A DNA stretch of 64,000 bases from Hydractinia symbiolongicarpus (taxonomy: Eukaryota; Cnidaria; Hydrozoa; Anthoathecata; Hydractiniidae). Positions 11,913 to 23,800 of the stretch are shown here, in pieces (within the stretch, counting starts at the first letter, position 1; each line of letters begins with the position of its first letter). The translations under genes and the position numbers were made by a program. The stretch covers positions 24,382,501 through 24,446,500 of the forward strand of contig NC_079879.1 of the NCBI RefSeq assembly GCF_029227915.1, written 5' to 3'. The notes below the pieces were generated by a model. That model was not told the DNA's origin, did not search any database, and saw nothing but the letters and a program-made list of their open reading frames with translations.

Positions 11913-12074
11913 ATGAAAGTGATAAAGCCTCTTCTCGTAATGCCAGTCACAACAAAAAGATCATTTTCGGCTTTGAAGTGTATAAAAACATAGTTGCACT
12001 TAACCATGACAGACAACAGACTAAATCACCTGGTTGACATGTTTAAAAGCACAGAACAAATTATTTGGATATGA
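11913..12074 (+). pseudogene. hAT transposase C-terminal fossil
   Basis: Reading from 11913 gives MPVTTKRSFSALKCIKT, a stop, then LTMTDNRLNHLVDMF. This is the pattern of the hAT dimerisation region (P-V-T-T-x-x-R-S-F-S-A-L-x-x-I-K, then S-T-M-x-x-x-R-L-N-x-L). The internal stop and lack of any upstream transposase sequence show a dead fragment. Orientation +. The family identification rests on the motif; the exact subfamily is unknown. Confidence 0.75.
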
Positions 12075-13071
12075 TTTTCATTAGGCAACATTTCATAAGA
12101 AAAATTATTGAGAGGAATGATCCCCAAAATGCGAGTACCCAAACAAATCTTTAGCTGTTGTTTACTTGGCATACTGTAAAAAGTTTTGTGTAAGAAATTA
12201 AAATTCTTGTTTCTTTGTTGTTCAATCTAAAGGTACTTCCAAAGCCTTATGCCTATAAATTTAGGCCGCAACCCCCCTTCTCCCTTAAAACAAAATGGCT
12301 TTTACGGCACTGAATTCAGGGACAGAGTTAGCTGTAAAGTTTTTGAACATAAGAAAATGGAGAGTGAGCACTTCCTAAAACAAAGTGGAAGGATGACAAG
12401 AAGTTATGTGTTTAAAACAACTAATTCCATTTTGTCAGGAATGCCAGAACTAAAATAAGTAAACAGGAAATTTATAGAGGAAAATTGGGTAATATTTACA
12501 TAGTCCCCGAAATCTTTGCCCCTGTTATTATTAGTAAAAGAAAGGTCTGTACGGTGACAGGTGGAATAAATGTCGTCAATTTTTGACGCTGTTACCGTAC
12601 ATACAATTAAGCAAGGTAGTTACACAAATGTTTCCTATTTTATTTACATATTTTATTTAATTTGTTCACATTTAAAGAATTAAACTCATTTTCCCAGTTT
12701 TTACAATATACAACATTGTCGTGTTCTCAGCTTCGTGTTAGCGATAGCGTGAGGTTTTTTGAGGGTTACATTACAAGGAATACATAATTTGTACATTTTC
12801 TAATAAGCTAGCTTGTCAACTCTTTAGACATATTTATTTGATTGTTTAACCAGCTATATGAAATAACCACTGTTCATTATTAAAAATTATTAAATCGACT
12901 GAATAAATAGCTAAAAAAATGTAATATGTATTTAATCTAAAAACCTTTTCTCACAAACTGTTGTAAACTGCTTTTATGTCGATTCCGCCTCTCGCTGCTC
13001 TTCAAAGTTGCTAACTATCTCTGATTCTTGTTTTCCACATTACATTGGTAACAGTCAAGATAGGAAAAATG
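12075..13071. other. Gene-free, 3' flank of LHPP
   Basis: A 69-codon frame at 12249-12458 (+) has no recognisable features. Remaining DNA is AT-rich and lies downstream of the minus-strand LHPP stop. Confidence 0.5.
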
Positions 13072-15409
13072 TTAATGTTGATATTTTAGTATCAGATCAA
13101 CAGCTTCTTTCAAGTTGTCAACATAACCGTCTGGTTTGACAGTTAAATGTGGTTCGTCGGTTGATCTAAATATAATTCAATGATTGGTTAACAAGTGACG
13201 CAATATGGTGATGCATGAGATTTCACCTTCACTTAACAAAATAATTGCGGTATATTTTGTAATACGCACGCCTTTCGTATTTTCCTTTAAACAAAATATG
13301 GAAAAAATATTGTAGAACTGATTTATGGAATCTTCCACAACTCCTGTGAAATAAACATAGTTTTTTGCAGTTCGCTTTGAAAAATATCTGTCGCGCATCG
13401 CTGCTAGCAAACATATTCATTCCATGGCGACTCCCCCACCTGTATTTTCCTGTGCGCACTTGCACACCACGCATACCACAATTTTGTGCACCGCCAACAT
13501 CACCAACAATGTCATCCCCAATCATCATTCCCTGGATATGAGAAAGTGACAAAAATACTGAAATAATAACTTTACATAGACTCATCTAGGGAGATATACT
13601 TCTGAACTTGTGAAGTCAATGCGAAGAAAACAAAAAATATTGGCTAATCAACAGATACACCAAATTTTTAACCAATCCATGAGAATGTTTAAAACCGTCA
13701 AAATGGTAGCCAAATTGCTACTTTGTGCTAAAGATGCACGAACTAGCGATGCCGGGAATATGTACGAAATAAGTCCTATTTTCACCGAGTAACGGCTCGT
13801 TTATCATAATATAAAACCAAGCAATCTTAGTAATTACTAAGCATTCTGTGTGAATGATAATTGGCACCCACCTCGCTAGGAGTCACACCCATGTCGTTTA
13901 AAGCTGTTTTAAAATAATCTTCAGACGGTTTTCCAACAATGGTTGGTGTAACATTGCACGAAAACTGAAAGGAAGAAGACATATTATATTTATTATAATT
14001 TAATACTAAGAAATGGATTCAGGTACACCTACCTCAAGCGCTTTAGAAAATGCTCCAACATCCAGTACAAGTTGGTCATTTTCTTTGTAAAACTTTCTAA
14101 AAATGAAAAATGAAAAAAAATTTACGCCGTAAATATTATAACACCTAGTCTCTATTAAACACCTGTTTCCCATACACGCCCTCCACCCCTTCAAAAAATT
14201 AATATTTACTAAAAACCAAGTCTCTATTAAACACCCGTCCCTAAAAAATTAATTTAAATAATTTTAATAAACACCTGGCACCTGGTCTTTAATAAACGAT
14301 TCCCTTTTTTTATTGAGAAAGAGCGTTTATTACAGTTTTCCCACTGAAGTAATTTATTTGCGTAGAATTTATGATGAAAATATAGGTACGTACTAAATAA
14401 ATGTTCAAAATTCTTGGTTTTCAATAAACGCCTGGTGTCTATTTAACGCCCGCTTCTAATAAAAGCCTCCCTATAATCTCGAAATTAAATAGGTGTTTAC
14501 TGGAGATTTTTTAAACCGTTTTTATCAGGAACTGAAGATATTTTTAATAATGTGGAGTTTAAAGTTTCTTAGCTTCAAATTTTTCTTAACTAAGCCAATT
14601 AAATTGATTATCGATAATATTCAATAAACGTAATTAACTTTCTACCCACAATTCTACAAAAATTTACCCATAACCCATTGTGATCAAGACAGGATGGTTC
14701 ATCAATACATGGAACGCCTCGTTTAGTGCATCATACGTGAAGTTTTTCCCAGCATCACCAATAACAACACAATTCGGATTTGCATGATCGAATTCATTAA
14801 AGACATCTCTCGCATTATCATGAAGTATTGTATATGGACGGAGATTTCTTTTATGCAAAATGTTTTTGACAGCTGGGATGGGCGAGAATACTTCATGTGC
14901 TTCCACAGGAAAACCAAGTGAGCGAAGACGCTCCACTACTTTCTCTTGCGATAGCTGTGATTCATTTGTACAGAAGCGAAGAGGAATCGAAGCAGATTTT
15001 AGTCTAGTAAAAACAAAATTTACTGAAAATGAGGTTAATTAGTAGGCTGAAATCGCAAAATATTTACAACACAAAAACGATTCAAAAATTGCAAAAAGGA
15101 CAACGACGATTCTATACTTTAAAACACATCACCATTAGGGAAATAAAATTTATGGTTTTTCCGAAAAAAACACAAACAGCACCACAGTCAAGTTTACAAA
15201 ATACGCGCCCGTTAAAAGGTTGATTGGTGGCATATTAATCTAAATTACACATGTTAAAGTCATTACACAAATTGTTCAACATACCTTTGCACAGCATCTA
15301 ATGACCCATCTATTAATTTGGGACCAGCATCGGTACTGTTAATCAACACGCCATAAATATCCAAGAGTAAACCTTTCAATGGATGTTGTAACCAAGATGG
15401 ACATGACAT
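13072..15409 (-). CDS. LHPP: LHPP, phospholysine phosphohistidine phosphatase
   Basis: Cytosolic HAD-superfamily phosphatase; the family hydrolyses inorganic pyrophosphate, phospholysine and protein phosphohistidine. Six coding exons: 15285-15409, 14668-15003, 14033-14096, 13872-13964, 13440-13531, 13072-13165; all GT..AG, phases match, total 804 nt, 267 aa (human about 270). Motif I: nucleophile Asp17 in LLLDIYGVL; motif II Thr54 in FCTNES; Lys187 in VGKPSEDYF; motif [15 protein letters not shown] with Asp212/Asp213, then the family signature [10 protein letters not shown]. The HPNCVV-type cap segment ([14 protein letters not shown]) is very LHPP-like. Oddity: the residue two after the nucleophile is Tyr, where vertebrate LHPP and HDHD2 have Ser. 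First member of a run of three minus-strand genes (LHPP, CUTC, LRP2BP). Confidence 0.96.
14140..14480. repeat. Degenerate AATAAACRCC motif cluster in LHPP intron
   Basis: Within LHPP coding intron 2, variants of TCTCTATTAAACACCTG and AATAAACGCCTGG recur at irregular spacing (about 14152, 14220, 14267, 14290, 14420, 14440). Looks like a decayed repeat family rather than a regular tandem array. Confidence 0.55.
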
Positions 15410-16339
15410 GATGTGTTTATAGTTTTACTGAATCTTCTACAAGTAATACTAGTTACACGAGTTTTAGAAACTTTGTTCCTTACGCAGAGGTCCTGGGGAC
15501 AAGGTTGGTGTTAAAAGTATAGGAGTCACTGACGTCTGGATATAGCTACTTATTAGTAACGCTCTTGATGGTCGTTTTGTATTTATAGATATATAGTTTA
15601 CCTTACATGCTTTCCGCTTTAAACACCTACAGTGATCAGTTTTTCGGGTTTTTTTTGTACTGCAGTACACAGCTTATCTAGCATATTAGAAAACGCTAAA
15701 ACTACGGAAGCCGTGCAAGCACGAAAAACCTTATAACGGACACCTGCCTAAAACACCATTGCTAAAGTGCTAAGTTGCCATGGTAGTTAGATGATTTTAG
15801 AAAAGGTCAGGAAACCAAGAAGCTTTTTCGGGAGCCACCATAACGAGGCTTTATAATTCAATTAAGCGAGGTTAAGACTACCCTGTTCGTAAAATAAAAT
15901 ATCAAGGACGTACCCACTTTTAAAAACCACCCAAAACTGGTTCTCTATTAGTTCCAATATTTATAACAAAGTGATTTTTGTCATCTTGATTGACTTGCAA
16001 AAATTTTTGTCAACTAAATGTATAATTTATTACCTAATTTCATTGATTTTCGCTAGCCGATTAGAATCTTTTTCCTGGTATGCACAAAATACTTCGCCTA
16101 CCTTAGATCCAGCTTAACATAATATGTCGTCCTAGAATTATCTTCTTACATCTTTTCCTTTGCGAGAAAACTAATTTTTGATAAAAATAATTATACAACT
16201 GGTGTTACAAAATTATGAAATGAATGTTTATGTTTTCATTCTGAAGAAAACTTTCATCCACCGCAATCATCGTTTACGCAATCTTCTTTTAGCTTCTTTC
16301 ATTCCAAAATGTTATCATAAAAACTTATTCGAATCAAGA
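15410..16339. other. Intergenic between LHPP and CUTC
   Basis: About 0.9 kb between the LHPP start and the CUTC stop; should hold the LHPP promoter and the CUTC 3'UTR. No recognisable element except a stray GGTCCTGGGGACAAGG near 15490, similar to the ends of short MITEs at 43.6 and 46.4 kb. Confidence 0.5.
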
Positions 16340-19300
16340 CTAAATACTTTTTTGTAAACTGAGCATAAATTTAATTCTTTCTGTGTTACTTGCTTTTAAG
16401 GAGTATTCTGCAGGATATAAAGCAGCGCCCATGTGAATGTCATTTCTACGATAAACCATATCAGATTGGCGGCTAGATCGCGCTGAACAATGGAACTCTT
16501 TAGCCCCACTTCCACTTAAAATACGTTCTACATTTCGTTCGTTGATTCCACCACCTGTAATAAGAAAAGATTTACGAGTTTATTAGATGTAGACGAGAGA
16601 AAGCAGATCGCATGTGTCGTTTAGACATACTGACACTTTTAGAACTTGTAAGCGTTATTTATCACTGAGAATAGGTTTTATTAACGCGAACTACTTCCAG
16701 TCTGTTTAGTTAATTCTTAGTAATGACTTTTAGAGAGCTCGCTGATTTGAACATCAAGGGGATTATTATGGTCAAGGATTTGATATAGGTTGCAAATAAA
16801 TTAGCTAGTTAGAGCTAAATTACATGATCATTTTAAATCGAATGCTGACGAGCTAACGATAATCTTTTGATTTACGCCAGTCAATTTTTGCCGATGTTTA
16901 AGATCTTATATATATATATTGCTAATGAAGTGGTGCATATATTGCTAATGAAGTGGTACATATATTGCTAAATAAGTGGTACATATATTGCTAAATAAGT
17001 GGTACATATATTGCTAATGAAGTGGTACATATATTGCTAATGAAGTGGTACATATATTGCTAATGAAGTGGTACATATATTGCTAATGAAGTGGTACATA
17101 TATTGCTAAATAAGTGGTACATATATTGCTAATGAAGTGGTACATATATTGCTAAATAAGTGGTACATATATTGCTAAATAAGTGGTATATATATTGCTA
17201 ATGAAGTGGTATATATATTGCTAATGAAGTAAAAATAAAATACCTGGTACGATTGTAATTCTACCGTTAGCCTAAAAAATGATTATGCAAACAAATAAAC
17301 AAAAAAATCTCCCAAAACACACTCAATAAAACATTTGCGCGTTAAACTAATTCACTTCACGTTTAGAAGACGTAAAAATACCACGGCCAGTAAAGAAGTC
17401 AAAATACATGAACAATCGAGTCAAACTAGACGTATAACAACATTTCAGTGTATTTACTAATATCTTGGCTACCTTTTTCACGTAATGAGTTAAATTCGGT
17501 AGACCTTCCAAACAAGTTGATTCCATTCCGCTTGTAAGAATACGAGTAAAGCCAAGGCTTATAACATCTTCCAATGCTTTGTCGCCGTCACACACGACAT
17601 CAAATGCTGAAACAATCAAACAAACAAAATGCTAGTATAGTAATGGAAATACTTTTCGCTTTTTTGAGTACGAAAGCGCACTATTTCCACTTTTTCGCCA
17701 GGTCATTACAATTGTTTCAATGTTTTAATTCCATAAGTACACCTAAAACATTTAAGACGAAATCCAAGACGCACATATCAAAGTGCTCAATATTGAGCAA
17801 TGTTTACGAGCTCTTGCCTGCGCTGTTTGCTTCAAAAGTAAAAATTATTTTTTTAACTTTTTTGAAAGCACTGAAAGAGCCTGCGGTGAATAGCGTACTA
17901 CAGATTTTTACCAATGAGTTTGTGCGACATTTCTGTTTTTAGTAGATATTGTACCGCTCAAAAACAAGATCGCACAGCTCCAAGAACATTGTTCTTTGTG
18001 ATTGAAGTGGACTTTCGGCTTTAGTTACCTCTATGGAAGGTGACAGGTTTTGGTTTGCACAGATCTAAAAATATATAAGTGATATGATTTAGACTGTGTA
18101 GTTAAACTATGTTGAAAAAAATCACAAATGTCCTTTAAGTTGGTTGGAATATTAAGGTGTAACTACTCACCAATCAGTTCTTTATTTCTAGTTAAATCAA
18201 TTTCACCATCTCTAGAAGAAAAACACTTACATGCATTGTACCCTTATTGAAAAGATAAAAAAGTCCGGTGTGAAAAATCGCAAGCTAATAGAACGAATTT
18301 CGTAGGACAAGTCATTTTATATATTGCAGAATACAAGAAGGACTTGTCAAAGATCGCTAATCAAAATTGAGCCCCATCCAACGTATAGTTTATTGTAAAA
18401 ATTCAAGGAAATTCTAAACTATACTCTTCGGCCATCATTCGCCAAATTAAATCAACGTCTAGTTAAGAACAAAATTCATCAATTGTGATTGGCGAATATT
18501 GTATGCTTTGCGTGAATTAATTCTGCCGAATCGAATCGAAAATGTAGATTGAATTTGACAATTGATTAAAAATTTTGAAAATCAAGTTATATTTAGTAAA
18601 GAAAAATCTGCAAGATTGCAATATATCGTTCATTCACTATCAATTATTTTGACGAAAAATGCGCCCCAAAGCCACATGATCAAAGTTGTTTAACACAAAA
18701 TCAAATCTACACCAAATATTCTTCTCTTATAGCACATGGTTAAAAATGTCGTAAGAAGTCCTGATTACTTAAAAAAAGAAACAAAAATAAAAAACAAGGA
18801 TTCCTTACTTTGTTAAAATACCGAACACAAAGCCGTCTGCATTATGTTGTTTAAATATCTTCACATTAGTTTTCATTACTTCGAACTCTGTGTCGGAGTA
18901 GAGAAAGTCTCCACCACGTGGTCGAATCATGACAAAAACAGGTATGGAAGTTTTCTTCTTAACAATTTGGAAAACACCTAACGAGAAACATAAATTCGTC
19001 TGAAGAAAGGACTCAAATCATTTCAAAACATAGAAGAGAGGGTCGTTGTACGCAACTCTGATCTCGTACAACATTTATTACTGTACAGCATATACACAGA
19101 AGAGTGTTGGCTGATATGCTTCATAAATTTAAGAAACAGTTTATACAAACAAACAAACAACAAACAAAGAAACGCAACATACAAAGTAAATACACTAACT
19201 GACCTAATGAGGGAGTTGTCCCACCTTCCATTAAATTACTACACAACTCAACTCTGCTGGCACCTGTTATAAAAAACAGTAAATACTGGAGGAATAGTTT

Positions 19301-19553
19301 TTAGTTAAATTCTTTAAAAATGTTTTTTTTTAAATCATTCTAAAACAAAACACGTGTCTAGAATTCAATAGTAGATAATTATTTATGTTCGTTAGCAAAC
19401 ATATTTCGCTGTTAGATTTCTCGTTCAAAAAAATAAAAGTAAATTTCCTTGTCATATGGCAACTTCAACTCACATAAAGGCGAACTACTCTGATTACCTA
19501 CCTGCATTTTCTGCATTGATTGCTGATTCAACTGAGTCGATACAAATTTCCAT
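16340..19553 (-). CDS. CUTC: CutC copper homeostasis protein
   Basis: TIM-barrel protein of the CutC family, linked to copper(I) binding and handling in the cytosol; its exact enzymology is unresolved. Eight coding exons: 19502-19553, 19204-19263, 18809-18977, 18171-18211, 18029-18064, 17473-17606, 17244-17271, 16340-16554; GT..AG, phases consistent, 735 nt, 244 aa. Family signatures in order: MEICIDSVESAINAENAGA at the N-terminus, RVELCSNLMEGGTTPSLG, PVFVMIRPRGGDFLYSD, ADGFVFGIL, KPVTFHRAFDV, LTSGMESTCLEGLPNL, NGRITIVPGGGI and AKEFHCSA, then the C-terminal S..DMVYRR...MGA. All invariant strand-end motifs are intact. Exon 7 is only 28 nt, and the minisatellite in the following intron begins some 10-15 bases past its donor. 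LRP2BP lies 1.3 kb upstream on the same strand. Confidence 0.96.
16915..17232. repeat. 23-bp minisatellite, about 14 copies
   Basis: Tandem units of ATTGCTAATGAAGTGGTACAT (23-24 bp) with a common variant in which ATGAAG becomes AATAAG. It lies in the last CUTC intron, immediately intronic to the 28-nt exon at 17244-17271. High identity between units suggests recent expansion and probable length polymorphism. Confidence 0.93.
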
Positions 19554-20855
19554 AACAACACATTTATTCCAGTTGTGCAGGTTGATTTTAAAAATTAGAT
19601 CTAAATCTATCAAAACGAGTACAAACGCGTCAAAATGAATTTTACCATACAACTACAATATGTACGACATGACAATATGACAAGGTATTTAAGATGCAAA
19701 ATAGTTATAGTCCGTGCATAACCAAATTGTTGGAAGAACCCTTTCGTTACCTTCTTAGCATTCAATCTATACCAGTTATTTCAGTTGTTCTTTTCTGAGT
19801 TGTAACAGATAGAGTTAGTCTAGATCGCGCAAGTTCAGGCAGGGCAAACAAGGGGTCCTCATTATTCACTATATTGGCTTCCCGGTGTATCATATATAAT
19901 ATATTTAAACTTAAAAATGTTAGGAAAAGAGGAATGTGAATTTCAAAAGAGCGAGCTGACAAAACCTGCGTTTATTTAATGGTTTCATGAAGTGCCTTAG
20001 TAGGAAAATGTTGCACATAAATTTTGCAACTTTCACATCATATTATAACGTTACAAATGCATATGAAAGAAAGACAATTTATAGTTAGGTACAAATATAT
20101 ATTAACCTTTTCATCATGCACAAAAATAAATAATTTTTTAAGTAGTTAATCATTCACATCTACTTTATCAAATATTTATAATATGCACACTTTTTACATT
20201 CGTAGTGTTAAAATTTTGCGTGTTTCTTAAACTGAAGTAAAGTTACGTCTGAAAAAAAGATCTGAAAAAATAAAATTCAAACGCAAATTTTTTTTATAAT
20301 AACGAAGAGATTTACCGAGAAATAAATGTAATTTTTAAAAATGGTTTATTTTGTCTGTAAAAAAAATTCATTCAATATCCCAAACTAATTACCAAAAGTT
20401 TAGCTATGTTACGCAAGTAACTTAAAAATTTTAAAAAAAACAAACGAGTAAGCTACATGTTTGCCAACAAAAGGTTTAACTATTTCCGCTAATAAAATTA
20501 ACTCTTGTTAAGACATAAATTATTAATATAAAACGATATCTACAACAACATGAAAATCAAATAAGAAAATAACTATTTTACCTGTTGCAGCATGCTCTTA
20601 TTTCTAAGGGATTAATTTGCGCTTAAACACACGATTATAAAGATGCACGTATCGTAAAAGTAGCGATTATTTTATCAATATATCGATATTTAACGATAAT
20701 AAAACGTTATAACTACAGAACGACAGAATAGAAGTAATGTTGGATAAACAATTTTCACGTTAAAGATATAAATAGTTGGAGTTCAACATTACTTATTACA
20801 GCGACTCATTTCTTGTCTTAAGTTAAAACTAAATTTAGTCATAACTATAAAAACA
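19554..20855. other. Intergenic between CUTC and LRP2BP
   Basis: Should contain the CUTC promoter and LRP2BP 3'UTR. Very AT-rich; no further feature recognised. Confidence 0.5.
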
Positions 20856-23800
20856 TTATAACTTTCCATGCGTAACCAAATCTTGCATCTCTTGACCAAC
20901 ATCAGCATCAAACTGACAAGCCTAAAATGGAAGAATTGTTCGAAGATGAAAATAACATTAGCTTAATTTTTACAAAAAGAAACCCGTATACTGCAAGTAT
21001 TAGTCTCCTTTACACTTAAACAAATTGAAAACAGGTTTAACATTTTTTATAAGTAGCTGATTTGGTAAGAAATGAATCTAAGATTTGGGGTCAAAATTGC
21101 ACAGCTGCTAAACAACTAGACAGGCTAAAATTTTAAAAAGGCAACCAACCAAAACATAAACGTGGCAATCAAACAAAATCTAGGAAATCCTATTTTACAC
21201 TAAATTTGACTTCACGAGAGCTTCGCTTAACTTGAACATTCGTGAAGTCAAATATTTTCCTTGGTTCCTTTGAGGTTCGAGTTAACGGGAGGTAACTGGA
21301 TTACACTCAGAACATTAGAGCTGAAATCAAAATTTAACCTTTACAAACGTAAAAAACTTGCTTATAAAAAATGTGTATAGTCAATGTATAGATAAAAAAC
21401 GCATAAAGAATGAAAAAATGAGTGGATAAATAAAATCATAAATCAAAGAGCACATGTTGACTTACTCTGTTATACCATTTTCGAATCTCTCCAGCTTCTT
21501 TTGTCTCTGCAACTCCTTTTTCCAGACAACGACCGTAAATAAAGCAACCCAAAGCAATACCCTTCTTTACATAGGCTTCTAAACAATTTGTTTGACGAGA
21601 TAATGACGCTGTATCTTGCAGTGAACCAACTCTAGACCGAGAAAATAAAAAAATAAAAAATGTCGCCCTCTGCAGTTAAAGATATACTAAAGCGAGCTTT
21701 AGTTTATGAGCTGGTCTTGTATAAATAATACATATGAGCCTGGGGATGTTTTTCTTGATATAATTTCTCTACTTAGTTATCTAGCTTTTAAATACAGCTT
21801 TTTATGACTTTGAGGGCACTAAAATTAGCGATCATCATGCTTAATCTGAGAGAGAAGACTATCAGCATCACATCTTACCGTTTTGCTGTATCACAAGCAC
21901 TTGTGAACATTTTATTCCGATAGTAATGCAGCGCCAAATTTCCCATTGCATATACATTTCCTTTCTCCGCCGCTGATTTGAAACATTTGAATGCAGTTTC
22001 TTTGCTCTTTTTAACTGCTATGCCATGTTCATACATCACACCCAATGCACCTTGTGACTCTAAACTTCCGTTCCCGGTTGCTTCCTGGTGCCAATAATGA
22101 GCCTAAAACGGAGCTGCAATGTTGATGGGCAATCACTTTTAAATAGCGAAATATTAATTGATACGACGTAGACGTAAAAATGTATCAAAATACATGACAA
22201 AAAACCTTTTTTATATCAAAGTTATCTTCACCGATTCTTGAATAAAACATTGCCAGAACAGACTGTGCTTTCACACAACCCTCCGGCTCTCCCTCGTGGG
22301 CGGAAAGCAGCCACCATTTCTCAGCTTCTTCATCAGATTGTTTCAAACCGATTCCTTCAAAATGCGCACGACCAATGTTGTACTGTGCACAGTGAATCAA
22401 ACTGTTTTCTGAAGAATTGTTTTCCACAATATCAAACATTAAAGCCACACCTTTTACCTATATGGATAAACATAATCTTCAAAGGTTTGTGACAAAAAAA
22501 TATAGACAAGCAAAACAGCTATACTGGTTAGCCTTGTAGCAAACAACAACGTCTTGTCCGTCCGTCCGTTTTTTTGTCTACCTGTCTGTCTGTTCGTCCG
22601 TCAGTTTGTCTTTCCGTTCGCCCGTCCGTCGGTCTGCTAGATTTTTTTGTGCAATTAATTGTTTCTTTTTGTTACTATTCTTCTTCAAAGATTCTAAATC
22701 TTTTTAGTTCTTTTTGCACTAGCCCTTGATTCTGGCAGCGCTATGTTAAAAAGGGCGGTGTTATGTGTTTAGCTACGAGAGGTTAACCGTATCTTTTTTG
22801 AAAAATATGTTTAGGAAAAAGGACAGGGTTCAAGGTAGGTTGTTTTAATAGAAAATTTTAAAGTACAATCCCTTATAGTCATTTTTTACGCGAAGTAGTA
22901 AGTTCACGTGTACTGTCCTCGCCCATTTACGATGTTGTAACAATGGCGTTAAAAATTGTGGAGGCGCAATAACCAAGCGTTAAATATGTCACTAACAAGG
23001 GTGTGTGGAAGAAGGTGGGCTTAATTCGAACCGGTTTTAAAAAAATTGGGCGACAATCGCATAAATGGTAGGCGTCAACCAAAGTCTGGTGTGAAATTGA
23101 CCGATTCCGACACGAGCCTATATTATCCTGAATTTTAACGCAATTGTTTTATTTTCGTCTGTTAAATAGCAAATTGTTTTTTTTATTTTATTTTTGTCTA
23201 ACGGTAGTCATTCTTGGATCGTTTTAAATCATTTGGAAAAAAAATTTGTCCTTTATTTACAAAGTCGTCATAGTGTCATACAAACAAACATTTTTGTGGT
23301 GGTAGATTCCAAAAAAGGAAAGACAAAAATACAAAACAAGAAATTACATTTTTTAACAAAGCATTTTTGCTTAATCACGTGGTTTCGAAAGTAGTTCACC
23401 GCACGCATTCTTGGTGGATGAGTCATGTCACGAAATGACGCAAGCAGTTTTGACACGAAACAAAATTTTAAGGACATAGTTACGCAATCAAAAAACGCCA
23501 TACTTGCTCAACCAATTCCTTGAAAAACATTTCTCAAAAGGCTTCTCTCTCTCAAAAGACTATTTTGCTGGATCAATAATGAATATTAATATTAACTTCT
23601 TATCAAATAAAATTTTCGGGCACATATAAATTTCGGCATGAAATAAATAGTAATTTTTTAAAAATTTAAACAAATTTTTCAGAAGTTTTGTTTTGTACTT
23701 TCCCGGCGCTTTATTCACTTTCCCTTTGCGCACGTATGTGTATATATTTATAATATGTTACTAGGAGTACAAAAAACGACCAAACCTTTTTAATAAAAAA

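Noticed and set aside
13229-13585. 118-aa minus-strand ORF as an independent gene
   Set aside because: It is LHPP exon 5 (13440-13531) read through its flanking introns.
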